Shown in pieces: positions 17,564 through 22,631 of a stretch of 22,631 nt of DNA. Position numbers and translations under genes: made by a program. The notes beneath the pieces are model-generated. The model was not told the DNA's origin. It worked only from the letters and a program-made list of their open reading frames with translations, and did no database searches. Positions within the stretch are counted from its first letter, which is position 1. Each line of letters starts with the position of its first letter. This stretch comes from a virus, in IMG/VR virus record IMGVR_UViG_3300037336_000060, positions 1 through 22,631 of that record, one strand, 5' to 3'.

Positions 17564-17637
17564 CGCGGGATAGAGAAATGGTATCTCAGAAGTCTCATAA
17601 GCTTCAGTTCTTGGTTCAAATCCAGGTTCCGCAACCA
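17564..17637 (+). tRNA. Initiator tRNA-fMet(CAT)
   Basis: Acceptor CGCGGGA/TTCCGCA with a C1-A72 mismatch, the defining feature of bacterial initiator tRNA. Anticodon stem GAAGT/GCTTC with loop CTCATAA, T loop TTCAAAT as in host fMet. The three G-C pairs typical of the initiator anticodon stem are absent, which is odd. CCA encoded. Confidence 0.87.
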
Positions 17638-17646
17638 ACTCTCCCT

Positions 17647-17680
17647 GACATACGGAGTACAATGTGATAAGTAGTATGTC
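17647..17680 (+). ncRNA. Conserved 7-bp/20-nt hairpin, copy 2
   Basis: GACATAC/GTATGTC around a 20-base loop that again holds AATGTGATAAG. Flanking CCCT before the stem is shared with the copy at 10720. The outer pair is G-C here and A-T there. It lies between two tRNAs. Confidence 0.55.
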
Positions 17681-17690
17681 AACAAATTTT

Positions 17691-17764
17691 GCGGGATTAG
17701 TTTAATGGCAAAACAGCAGATTTCCAATCTTCGGTCAGGAGTTCGATTCTCCTATCCCGCTCCA
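17691..17764 (+). tRNA. tRNA-Gly(TCC)
   Basis: Acceptor GCGGGAT/ATCCCGC, anticodon stem GCAGA/TCTTC with loop TTTCCAA, T arm GGAG-TTCGATT-CTCC. Discriminator T, CCA encoded. A protein gene starts five bases later. Confidence 0.92.
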
Positions 17765-17768
17765 TAAT

Positions 17769-18341
17769 ATGCAAGTAATTGATCAGAACGATACATTTAG
17801 AAAATACGACTTTAGTTCAGTAATTACTTCGCAAGACAATCTTGATGCTATTGCAGTTGTTAAACAGATTGTTGCAGCCGGAAACTACTTTACTAACAGT
17901 CCCAAGTTTCAAACAAAAGAAAATATATTTGCTCGACAGGAAGCTATATGGTTAAAGTACCGTATGAGCTTCCTGTTCTCAGTGTTTATGTATTTAGGCC
18001 GTGAGGTTAAAGTATCTAACATGATGGCGTGGAGTTTTATGACAAATCTCCAGGGTGCCGAAGACCGCGAAAAACTTTGGCATCACCACTGGCATCCAAA
18101 AACTCCTAGCAGTAAAATGCTAAGTGGCCTGTTCTACTTGCACATTCCGGAAGACGTAAAAGACCGTGACTACTGCGGTACCGAAATGGCTCCGAACGGG
18201 CCCGAGAGTGATGGCAAGTTCTTCGTCAAGCCAACTGACTATAACTGGTTAATCTATCCCAGTAATAGTTGGCACAGACCAGGCATTGTGCAAAGCAATG
18301 ACTACAGATTTATTCTAGCAGTAGATGTAGAATATCAATAA
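17769..18341 (+). CDS. Putative 2OG-Fe(II) oxygenase
   Basis: A 190-residue protein with features of phage 2-oxoglutarate/iron dioxygenases: a histidine cluster followed by strand GLFYLHIPED, then WLIYPSNSWHRPGIVQSNDY and RFILAVDVEY, the typical distal histidine and arginine segment. The target is unknown. The ATG is four bases after the CCA of tRNA-Gly, with no room for a Shine-Dalgarno outside the tRNA, so translation may be leaderless after tRNA processing. A terminator follows. Confidence 0.72.
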   Translation: MQVIDQNDTFRKYDFSSVITSQDNLDAIAVVKQIVAAGNYFTNSPKFQTKENIFARQEAIWLKYRMSFLFSVFMYLGREVKVSNMMAWSFMTNLQGAEDREKLWHHHWHPKTPSSKMLSGLFYLHIPEDVKDRDYCGTEMAPNGPESDGKFFVKPTDYNWLIYPSNSWHRPGIVQSNDYRFILAVDVEYQ

Positions 18342-18346
18342 CACGG

Positions 18347-18386
18347 CTCAACCCTCTGGAACATAGTCTCTACGGTTGAGTTTTTT
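18347..18386 (+). terminator. Rho-independent terminator
   Basis: CTCAACC (18347-18353) pairs with GGTTGAG (18374-18380), followed by six T. It ends the omega/oxygenase unit. The next tRNA starts three bases after the T run. Confidence 0.85.
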
Positions 18387-18388
18387 AT

Positions 18389-18463
18389 CTGGCGTTCGTA
18401 TAGTGGAAAATACAGGAAGCTTCTACCTTCTAAACAGCAGTTCGATTCTGTTACGCCGGACCA
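18389..18463 (+). tRNA. tRNA-Arg(TCT)
   Basis: Acceptor CTGGCGT/ACGCCGG, anticodon stem GGAAG/CTTCT with loop CTTCTAC, T loop TTCGATT. CCA encoded. It lies directly after a terminator, so it needs read-through or its own promoter, which I do not see. Confidence 0.9.
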
Positions 18464-18468
18464 AATAA

Positions 18469-18542
18469 GCTCTTATAGTTAAATGGTATAACACCGACTT
18501 GGTATGTCGGCATTCTAAATTCGATTCTTAGTTAGAGCACCA
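18469..18542 (+). tRNA. tRNA-Thr(GGT), copy 2
   Basis: Acceptor GCTCTTA/TTAGAGC and anticodon loop TTGGTAT identical to the copy at 13358; anticodon stem CCGAC/GTCGG and T arm differ. A duplicate now separated by 5 kb. CCA encoded. Confidence 0.92.
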
Positions 18543-18543
18543 C

Positions 18544-18572
18544 TTGACACCCTGTTAAAAACACTGTATAAT
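18544..18572 (+). promoter_or_regulatory. sigma70-type promoter, likely leaderless
   Basis: TTGACA at 18544-18549, 17-base spacer, TATAAT at 18567-18572. The ATG at 18579 falls where transcription should begin, so the first message may have no leader. Confidence 0.88.
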
Positions 18573-18578
18573 AGTCGC

Positions 18579-18812
18579 ATGTACACAATAATAAGCAAAC
18601 TAGGACTTACACTAAACACAGTAACTACTTTGGAAGAAGCTATGGCTTTTGCCAAAACAGTTGGCACATTTGTAACTATCAAAGGAAGCGACTTTGAGGT
18701 ATGCGGATTGTTTGGTGTAGACACAGTCAAGGATGGTAAGTGCCCAGACGGCATTGCCTATGATTGGAACAAGGCAAGCCGGATAGGCCGTGTTAAAAAG
18801 GAGCGTGTATAA
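18579..18812 (+). CDS. Small hypothetical protein, possibly leaderless
   Basis: A 77-residue protein, MYTIISKLGLTLNTVTTLEE at the start and CGLFGVDTVKDGKCPDGIAY later. The family is unknown. The ATG is six bases after the -10 box, so the transcript would begin at or next to the start codon and no Shine-Dalgarno exists. It overlaps the phosphatase gene by one base (TAATG), suggesting coupled expression. Confidence 0.7.
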   Translation: MYTIISKLGLTLNTVTTLEEAMAFAKTVGTFVTIKGSDFEVCGLFGVDTVKDGKCPDGIAYDWNKASRIGRVKKERV

Positions 18813-19282
18813 TGCCATGGATTGAAAACGTAGCAGCCTCAGATATTCCAACAGGATTTCATCATGCAGCCGGAGAGAACAGTATGCTGATTAGTATTAC
18901 TGATGATCTGGCCAGCTGGCGGCCCGAGGCCAAGCACAAGTTCAAAGAGCGCCACAACTTTGAGTTCTTAGATATTGAGCTTAAGGATTTTGCCCTAGAC
19001 GAAGCTATGCGATGTAGTGAAGAACAGGCAGCTGAATTAGTAAGATTGCTGCAACATGCTCTTGACAATCGTATGAACGTTGTAGTACACTGTATGGCAG
19101 GCATTTGTAGATCAGGCGCAGTGTGTGAAGTTGGTGTGATGCTGGGATTTGATGATGTCGGCCGTTGGCGCAGCCCTAACTTGCTAGTCAAGCACCGCAT
19201 GATGTCTGCATTAGGTTGGACCTACGATGAAAACGAAAAGCCTAATATTGACAACTGGCCTACATTTAATAACAGTATTTAA
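18812..19282 (+). CDS. Dual-specificity (tyrosine-type) phosphatase
   Basis: A 156-residue protein with the cysteine-phosphatase P-loop VVHCMAGICRSGAV: Cys94 is the nucleophile and Arg100 binds phosphate. An upstream acidic segment (IELKDFALDE) may hold the general-acid aspartate. The small size fits phage dual-specificity phosphatases, which remove phosphate from proteins or, in some cases, RNA ends. The substrate is unknown; the nearby tRNAs and RNA ligase make an RNA-related role possible but unproven. Confidence 0.85.
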   Translation: MPWIENVAASDIPTGFHHAAGENSMLISITDDLASWRPEAKHKFKERHNFEFLDIELKDFALDEAMRCSEEQAAELVRLLQHALDNRMNVVVHCMAGICRSGAVCEVGVMLGFDDVGRWRSPNLLVKHRMMSALGWTYDENEKPNIDNWPTFNNSI

Positions 19283-19291
19283 GGATAGATG

Positions 19292-19528
19292 ATGAGAGAA
19301 TACGAAAGTATCCAAGGTGACAATTTAGAAGAATCGGATATGGCACAGTTAGTGTCTACACTAGCTAGTGCTGATGCAATTGCAAAGATTCGGGCTGCAA
19401 TTCCAAAAGGGCCTAGCCTGAGTCATTGTGACGAGTGTGGTGAAGACATTCCCCTAGCACGCCAACAAGCTGTCGCCGGATGCAGAACTTGTATCGATTG
19501 TCAATCACTTAACGAAAGAAACAGATAA
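19292..19528 (+). CDS. DksA/TraR-family zinc-finger protein
   Basis: A 78-residue protein with the TraR-type C4 zinc finger: CDECGEDIPLARQQAVAGCR then TCIDCQ, with cysteines two apart at each end (47, 50, 68, 71 counted from ATG 19289). TraR-like proteins enter the secondary channel of RNA polymerase and mimic DksA plus ppGpp. The coiled-coil arm is short, as in phage TraR. ATG 19292 has AAGGA at the better distance; ATG 19289 is the alternative. Confidence 0.87.
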   Translation: MREYESIQGDNLEESDMAQLVSTLASADAIAKIRAAIPKGPSLSHCDECGEDIPLARQQAVAGCRTCIDCQSLNERNR

Positions 19529-20076
19529 TGGTCGATAAGCTAGTATTAGACACTACACGTCTAATTAACACATATACATTAGAAAACGCTGGCGCAGTCA
19601 ATGCTGCCGTGGTTGATCTAATACGAACCCAGGGCGATAGACAGGACAGGAAAACCAACGTTAAAGCAGATATGACTGACTGGCAATTGCCCATCGATCA
19701 TCAAAATCCTCCGTACCATCAATTCTTTGATTTTCTGCGGGTCAGCATGGTGGACAGTATCACTCAGTTACTTAAACCTATTGATTACAGCCAGCAGAAG
19801 CCGTATTCGTATTCTATCACTTCGCTATGGGGTGCTGTATATCGCGTCGGCGATCATACTAACCTGCATAATCACTTTTCATCGACATTTAGTTTTTGCT
19901 ATTATTTAAAGATGAATAATCCGCCTACGCCCTTGCAGTTTAGATCAATTGATCACAGCATTACACCCACAGAGGGTATGCTGATCATATTTCCGGGTTG
20001 GATGAATCACTGCGTTCCTGAAAGCATATCCACAGACGAACGAATCGTCTTGGCCGGTAATATAACAGTACACTAG
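19528..20076 (+). CDS. Putative 2OG-Fe(II) oxygenase, second
   Basis: A 182-residue protein like the phage oxygenases of the 2OG-FeII_Oxy_5 type: WGAVYRVGDHTNLHNHFSST gives the first metal histidines, FCYYLKM the following strand, and MLIIFPGWMNHCVPE with RIVLAGNITVH the distal histidine and arginine. It would hydroxylate an unknown target. TAATG overlap with the DksA/TraR gene indicates one operon. It is unlike the oxygenase at 17769 beyond the general fold. Confidence 0.8.
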   Translation: MVDKLVLDTTRLINTYTLENAGAVNAAVVDLIRTQGDRQDRKTNVKADMTDWQLPIDHQNPPYHQFFDFLRVSMVDSITQLLKPIDYSQQKPYSYSITSLWGAVYRVGDHTNLHNHFSSTFSFCYYLKMNNPPTPLQFRSIDHSITPTEGMLIIFPGWMNHCVPESISTDERIVLAGNITVH

Positions 20077-20086
20077 GAATAAAGAC

Positions 20087-20254
20087 ATGAAAATTCAGTT
20101 TGATAAAAAAACAATGCCCGATGAACTTTACAATGCACTATTACAGCATTTTGTAAACGAAGCAATTGGACTTGGAGTAGAAGTTAACAAGTTCACTCAA
20201 TTTAACGATTGGGTAGTTGAATGTAAGGTAGACGCTAAAGCATCTGTTCACTAA
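20087..20254 (+). CDS. Small hypothetical protein (55 aa)
   Basis: MKIQFDKKTMPDELYNALLQ at the start and FTQFNDWVVECKVDAKASVH at the end, with a strand-helix-strand outline. The ATG is ten bases after the previous stop with GGAAT upstream as a weak ribosome-binding site. Last gene of its operon; a strong hairpin follows within two bases of the stop. Family unknown. Confidence 0.7.
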   Translation: MKIQFDKKTMPDELYNALLQHFVNEAIGLGVEVNKFTQFNDWVVECKVDAKASVH

Positions 20255-20255
20255 T

Positions 20256-20275
20256 TGTTGTAAAACTACAACAAT
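20256..20275 (+). repeat. TTGTTGTA/TACAACAA hairpin
   Basis: A perfect 8-bp inverted repeat with an AAAC loop between the stop at 20254 and the promoter at 20293. The same design occurs near 8307 and 11109, each just before a promoter. Confidence 0.65.
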
Positions 20276-20304
20276 GCCCTGTTAATTATTAGTTGACAGG
20301 GCAT
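20274..20304. promoter_or_regulatory. Possible operator over the -35 box
   Basis: ATGCCCTGT (20274-20282) and ACAGGGCAT (20296-20304) form a 9-bp inverted repeat, ten with the flanking A-T. The right arm overlaps the TTGACA box, as a repressor operator would; a transcript hairpin is the alternative. Confidence 0.5.
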
Positions 20305-20321
20305 TCGTTTGACTGTATAAT
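20293..20321 (+). promoter_or_regulatory. sigma70-type promoter
   Basis: TTGACA at 20293-20298, 17-base spacer, TATAAT at 20316-20321. It drives the genes from 20353 onward. Confidence 0.88.
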
Positions 20322-20352
20322 ATATACTTACACTAGCAAACAAGGAGCTAAA

Positions 20353-20526
20353 ATGGCAGGCAAGGCGAAATCAGTTTACCTAACAATAAACCCAAAAGGA
20401 CAGATTACTACTGTATTTCAAAAGATGTTTTTTGACGCTAAGGCATATAACGACTACATTAAATCAGATGAATTTAATGAAAAATGGCCGGCGGCTGAAT
20501 ACACCTTTGTAAAAGAAACTTATTAA
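20353..20526 (+). CDS. Small hypothetical protein (57 aa)
   Basis: MAGKAKSVYLTINPKGQITT at the start, then FQKMFFDAKAYNDYIKSDEF and ending EYTFVKETY; a strand-helix outline. AAGGAG lies at a good distance before ATG 20353, the first gene after the promoter. Family unknown. Confidence 0.75.
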   Translation: MAGKAKSVYLTINPKGQITTVFQKMFFDAKAYNDYIKSDEFNEKWPAAEYTFVKETY

Positions 20527-20540
20527 TGAACGGAGTCGGC

Positions 20541-20738
20541 ATGATGATTGTAGCAAAATTTAAAGACAAGATTGTACAAATTATCCGCACTGCCGACTCT
20601 GTACAGTTCTCCGAGGACAAGGGGTGGATCTTTATCTGCTTTGACTTTGACAAAGTAAACAGGCGGCGAGAGCAATTTAAGTGGGTAAAGGCTAGCGAAA
20701 CAAAATTTGAATGGATCCGCGAGTTTGCGGGAGAATAA
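20541..20738 (+). CDS. Small hypothetical protein (65 aa)
   Basis: Begins MMIVAKFKDKIVQIIRTADS and ends FEWIREFAGE; probably a small beta fold. ATG 20526 overlaps the upstream TAA and is the alternative start, but GGAG at 20531-20534 places ATG 20541 better. Function unknown. The metallophosphoesterase ATG follows the stop by one base. Confidence 0.7.
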   Translation: MMIVAKFKDKIVQIIRTADSVQFSEDKGWIFICFDFDKVNRRREQFKWVKASETKFEWIREFAGE

Positions 20739-20739
20739 T

Positions 20740-21288
20740 ATGACTACTTGGATTACAAGCGACTTGCATTTTGGGCACAAGAACATCATGAAATTCTGTC
20801 CCGAGACACGGGCTCGATTCAAAGACGATGTTGCATACATGAATGAAGCCATGGTTACAGAATGGAATGCCCGAGTAGAACCTAACGACTTGGTGTACAT
20901 CCTGGGAGATGTTGCTTTCATGAGTGGCAGCGAGGCTGGCAGAATGGTCAACCGTTTGAACGGCACCAAGATCTTGATTGAAGGCAATCACGATAAGAAG
21001 ACACTGAATGATGCCACATTCCGGGGTGCGTTTGCAGAAGTACACAAGTACTTGGATATTACTTACGATGGTCACAAGTGTGTGATGTTTCACTATCCAA
21101 TTGCCGAGTGGGACCAAATGCATCGTGGAGCATTGCAATTTCACGGTCACTTGCACGGTGGCAAAAGCGGATTAGAGCAGTATCGTGCGCTGGATGTTGG
21201 CATGGACTCAACTGGTGAAATTGTAATCTCGATGGAACGTGCTATCAACCGAATAAAAGACAACGAGATTAAAGGCCATCATGTTTAA
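20740..21288 (+). CDS. Calcineurin-like metallophosphoesterase
   Basis: A 182-residue protein with the full metal-binding set: DLHFGH (residues 8-13), GDVAF, GNHDKK, a lone histidine in MFHYPIAEW and HGHLHG. Such small phage phosphoesterases act on phosphodiesters or phosphomonoesters, and relatives include 2',3'-cyclic phosphodiesterases. The substrate is unknown. With an RNA ligase close downstream, processing of tRNA ends before ligation is a reasonable but unproven idea. GGGAGAATAAT precedes ATG 20740. Confidence 0.87.
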   Translation: MTTWITSDLHFGHKNIMKFCPETRARFKDDVAYMNEAMVTEWNARVEPNDLVYILGDVAFMSGSEAGRMVNRLNGTKILIEGNHDKKTLNDATFRGAFAEVHKYLDITYDGHKCVMFHYPIAEWDQMHRGALQFHGHLHGGKSGLEQYRALDVGMDSTGEIVISMERAINRIKDNEIKGHHV

Positions 21289-21343
21289 AGATATTAAACA
21301 GTATGCTGATAAAACTATAGACATTTTATTAATGAGGAGTTAA
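21281..21343 (+). CDS. Possible 20-aa coupling ORF
   Basis: ATG 21281 overlaps the end of the metallophosphoesterase gene and opens a 20-codon frame (MFKDIKQYADKTIDILLMRS). Its final codons contain GAGGAG, the ribosome-binding site of the gene at 21345. It may be a coupling peptide or chance. Confidence 0.3.
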   Translation: MFKDIKQYADKTIDILLMRS

Positions 21344-21344
21344 T

Positions 21345-21533
21345 ATGGATATATCTGTCATTAAACACCATGAGAGACAAAATCAAATTGAGCACAGTAT
21401 CAATTTAAAAACGATGAGTGATGCTGCATTGAAAAGGGCCGAGGTGGAAAAAGACCAGGTGGAAAAAGCTGCACAGATAGCTCATGATAGAAACAATGCC
21501 GACAAAGGTCGCTATATTGATGTGAGCGTATAA
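21345..21533 (+). CDS. Small charged helical protein (62 aa)
   Basis: MDISVIKHHERQNQIEHSIN at the start, then a long run of charged residues (ALKRAEVEKDQVEKAAQIAH) predicting a single helix or coiled coil, ending GRYIDVSV. GAGGAG lies just before the ATG. Family unknown. Confidence 0.7.
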   Translation: MDISVIKHHERQNQIEHSINLKTMSDAALKRAEVEKDQVEKAAQIAHDRNNADKGRYIDVSV

Positions 21534-21561
21534 TATACACATAACCCCGCTGGAGAAGAAG

Positions 21562-22473
21562 ATGTTTAAAGATGAATTGAAGAAGTTTGTGCTAGAAAAC
21601 CCCAAGCTGGTGAACATGCGTTCTGCTGGCGAAGGCATCTTTGTGCTGAAATATTCACGACGTGTGTTTTATGACAACTTGTGGAATGACTTCCTGGAAG
21701 AATGTCGTGGCACAATCGTAGACGCTGACTTCAATGTGGTGTCGCGTCCTTTCACTAAAATCTACAACTACGGTGTAGAAGCCAAAGCTCCTGTGTTGGC
21801 TGACGATGTAGAAGTTACCGCTTACCGCAAGGTAAACGGTTTTATGGTGGCAATGACTTGGTACAACGGTGACATCCTGATCTCCACAACTGGCAGCACT
21901 GCCAACGACTATGTGGAATATGCCAAGGAGATGATGGTAAAGCATCGGCCTTATGCTGATTGGCAAACTGAACTGAGTGCTGCAACAGGCCTGACGCTGA
22001 TGTTTGAATGTTGCCATCCAAGTGACCCGCATATTGTACCGGAAGATGCCGGCATGTACTTCTTGGGTATTCGTAAAAACACCTGGGACTCTAAGGTAAA
22101 GATGTTTAGCAAATATGTTGCAGAGTGGGCTCGTAACTATGCCATGTGCCATTTGCAGTGTGGGTATGCAGAATCTATGCAAGTGACCATGGGCGTGTTG
22201 AAAGACTTGTCTTTAAAAGTTAAACACGAAGGCTTTGTATTCTATACGGAAGATGGCTTGAGTGCAAAGATCAAGAGCCCGTACTACCTAACTGCAAAGT
22301 GGGTGGCTCGTAATCCACGGACTGACAAGCTGTTGACCAAAGAGTTCAAGGAACAAATCGACGAAGAGTATTATCCGCTGTTGGAGCACATCCGTGGCAA
22401 CATTGTGGAGTATACTGCATTAGATGAGCAGGCACGGCTGGCATGGGTTCGCAACTACCTGGAGGAGTTATAA
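21562..22473 (+). CDS. RNA ligase, T4 Rnl1-like nucleotidyltransferase
   Basis: A 303-residue ligase. The adenylation motif K-x-N-G (AYRKVNGFM, Lys90) takes the place of the usual K-x-D-G; CRGTIVD lies upstream near residues 48-54, FECCHPSDPHIV in the middle, and KHEGFVFYT and AKIKSPYYL give motifs IV and V. Rnl1-type enzymes seal broken tRNA anticodon loops after host anticodon nucleases cut them. The link with this tRNA-rich phage is direct. T4 Rnl1 is longer (about 374 residues), so the C-terminal domain is smaller. GGAGAAGAAG precedes the ATG. No polynucleotide kinase is in the window. Confidence 0.87.
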   Translation: MFKDELKKFVLENPKLVNMRSAGEGIFVLKYSRRVFYDNLWNDFLEECRGTIVDADFNVVSRPFTKIYNYGVEAKAPVLADDVEVTAYRKVNGFMVAMTWYNGDILISTTGSTANDYVEYAKEMMVKHRPYADWQTELSAATGLTLMFECCHPSDPHIVPEDAGMYFLGIRKNTWDSKVKMFSKYVAEWARNYAMCHLQCGYAESMQVTMGVLKDLSLKVKHEGFVFYTEDGLSAKIKSPYYLTAKWVARNPRTDKLLTKEFKEQIDEEYYPLLEHIRGNIVEYTALDEQARLAWVRNYLEEL

Positions 22474-22474
22474 A

Positions 22475-22631
22475 ATGATGATAACATGGATTTTAGTATA
22501 TTCTTTTTCAGTACCAAATAATGCGTACTTTAACAAGCCGGTTCTTATGGACCAGTTTACCAGTCAACGGACCTGTGAAATAACACTCGAGTATATCAAC
22601 AACACATACCTGCAAGCGGGTATAGTTGGTA
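22475..22631 (+). CDS. Hypothetical protein, 5' part, possible signal peptide
   Basis: The first 52 codons of a gene running off the window. It starts MMITWILVYSFSVPNNAYFN, a short hydrophobic N terminus that could be a signal or anchor, and continues QFTSQRTCEITLEYINNTYL. GGAGGAG in the end of the ligase gene is its ribosome-binding site; ATG 22475 or 22478 may be used. Function unknown. Confidence 0.65.
   Translation, partial: MMITWILVYSFSVPNNAYFNKPVLMDQFTSQRTCEITLEYINNTYLQAGIVG

Overview
This window looks like part of a large tailed-phage genome (T4-like or jumbo myovirus style), probably infecting a Gram-negative bacterium. Supporting signs are dense small same-strand genes with ATGA, TAATG and GTGA overlaps, a GIY-YIG (Seg-type) homing endonuclease, an Rnl1-type RNA ligase, many small phage-type proteins of unknown function, one T4-late-like TATAAATA box, and a very large tRNA array. 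Promoters resemble host sigma70 promoters (TTGACA, 17-bp spacer, TATAAT). I see no rRNA, ribosomal protein gene, transposon or CRISPR. Phage origin is inferred from content; no structural gene is present.

Layout. (1) 1-6601: tightly packed plus-strand small genes, mostly of unknown function. Within it, 3944-6601 is a tandem array of short divergent paralogues ending in a motif like E-x-D-A-T-L-F-A-L-R-W-S; one member carries a terminase-like Walker A segment at its N terminus. (2) 6598-8119: a promoter-led block ending with a ClpP-like protease. (3) 8120-9600: three tandem sigma70 promoters, a possible 49-aa ORF, a terminator, several hairpins and the antisense endonuclease. (4) 9606-16477: the RNA island, with 35 tRNA genes, tRNA-like or degenerate tRNAs, at least ten long-stem RNA elements, two small protein genes and an approximately 880-nt ornate RNA resembling the GOLLD class (14880-15763). 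(5) 16703-18542: an omega-subunit (RpoZ) homologue, a coiled-coil protein and a putative 2OG-Fe(II) oxygenase, interleaved with four more tRNAs, one a clear initiator tRNA. (6) 18544-22631: dual-specificity phosphatase, DksA/TraR zinc-finger protein, a second oxygenase, metallophosphoesterase, RNA ligase and small genes.

I count 39 tRNA genes with readable anticodons (one doubtful) covering all 20 amino acids; nearly all encode CCA. The array would give translational independence during host shutdown or anticodon cleavage. The RNA ligase could repair cut tRNAs. RpoZ and the DksA/TraR protein point to manipulation of host RNA polymerase.

The most unusual signal lies between the tRNAs: a family of RNA units, each closed by a 14-18 bp stem with a shared 3' arm (AGTGTGTTTCAATATGG-like). 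The loops differ. Two share an orphan core with a possible pseudoknot. Two others form a tRNA-like fold that keeps acceptor and T arm, replaces the anticodon arm, and shows compensatory changes in several helices. I do not recognise these families.

All folds, pairings and anticodons were read by eye; no covariance model or database search was run.
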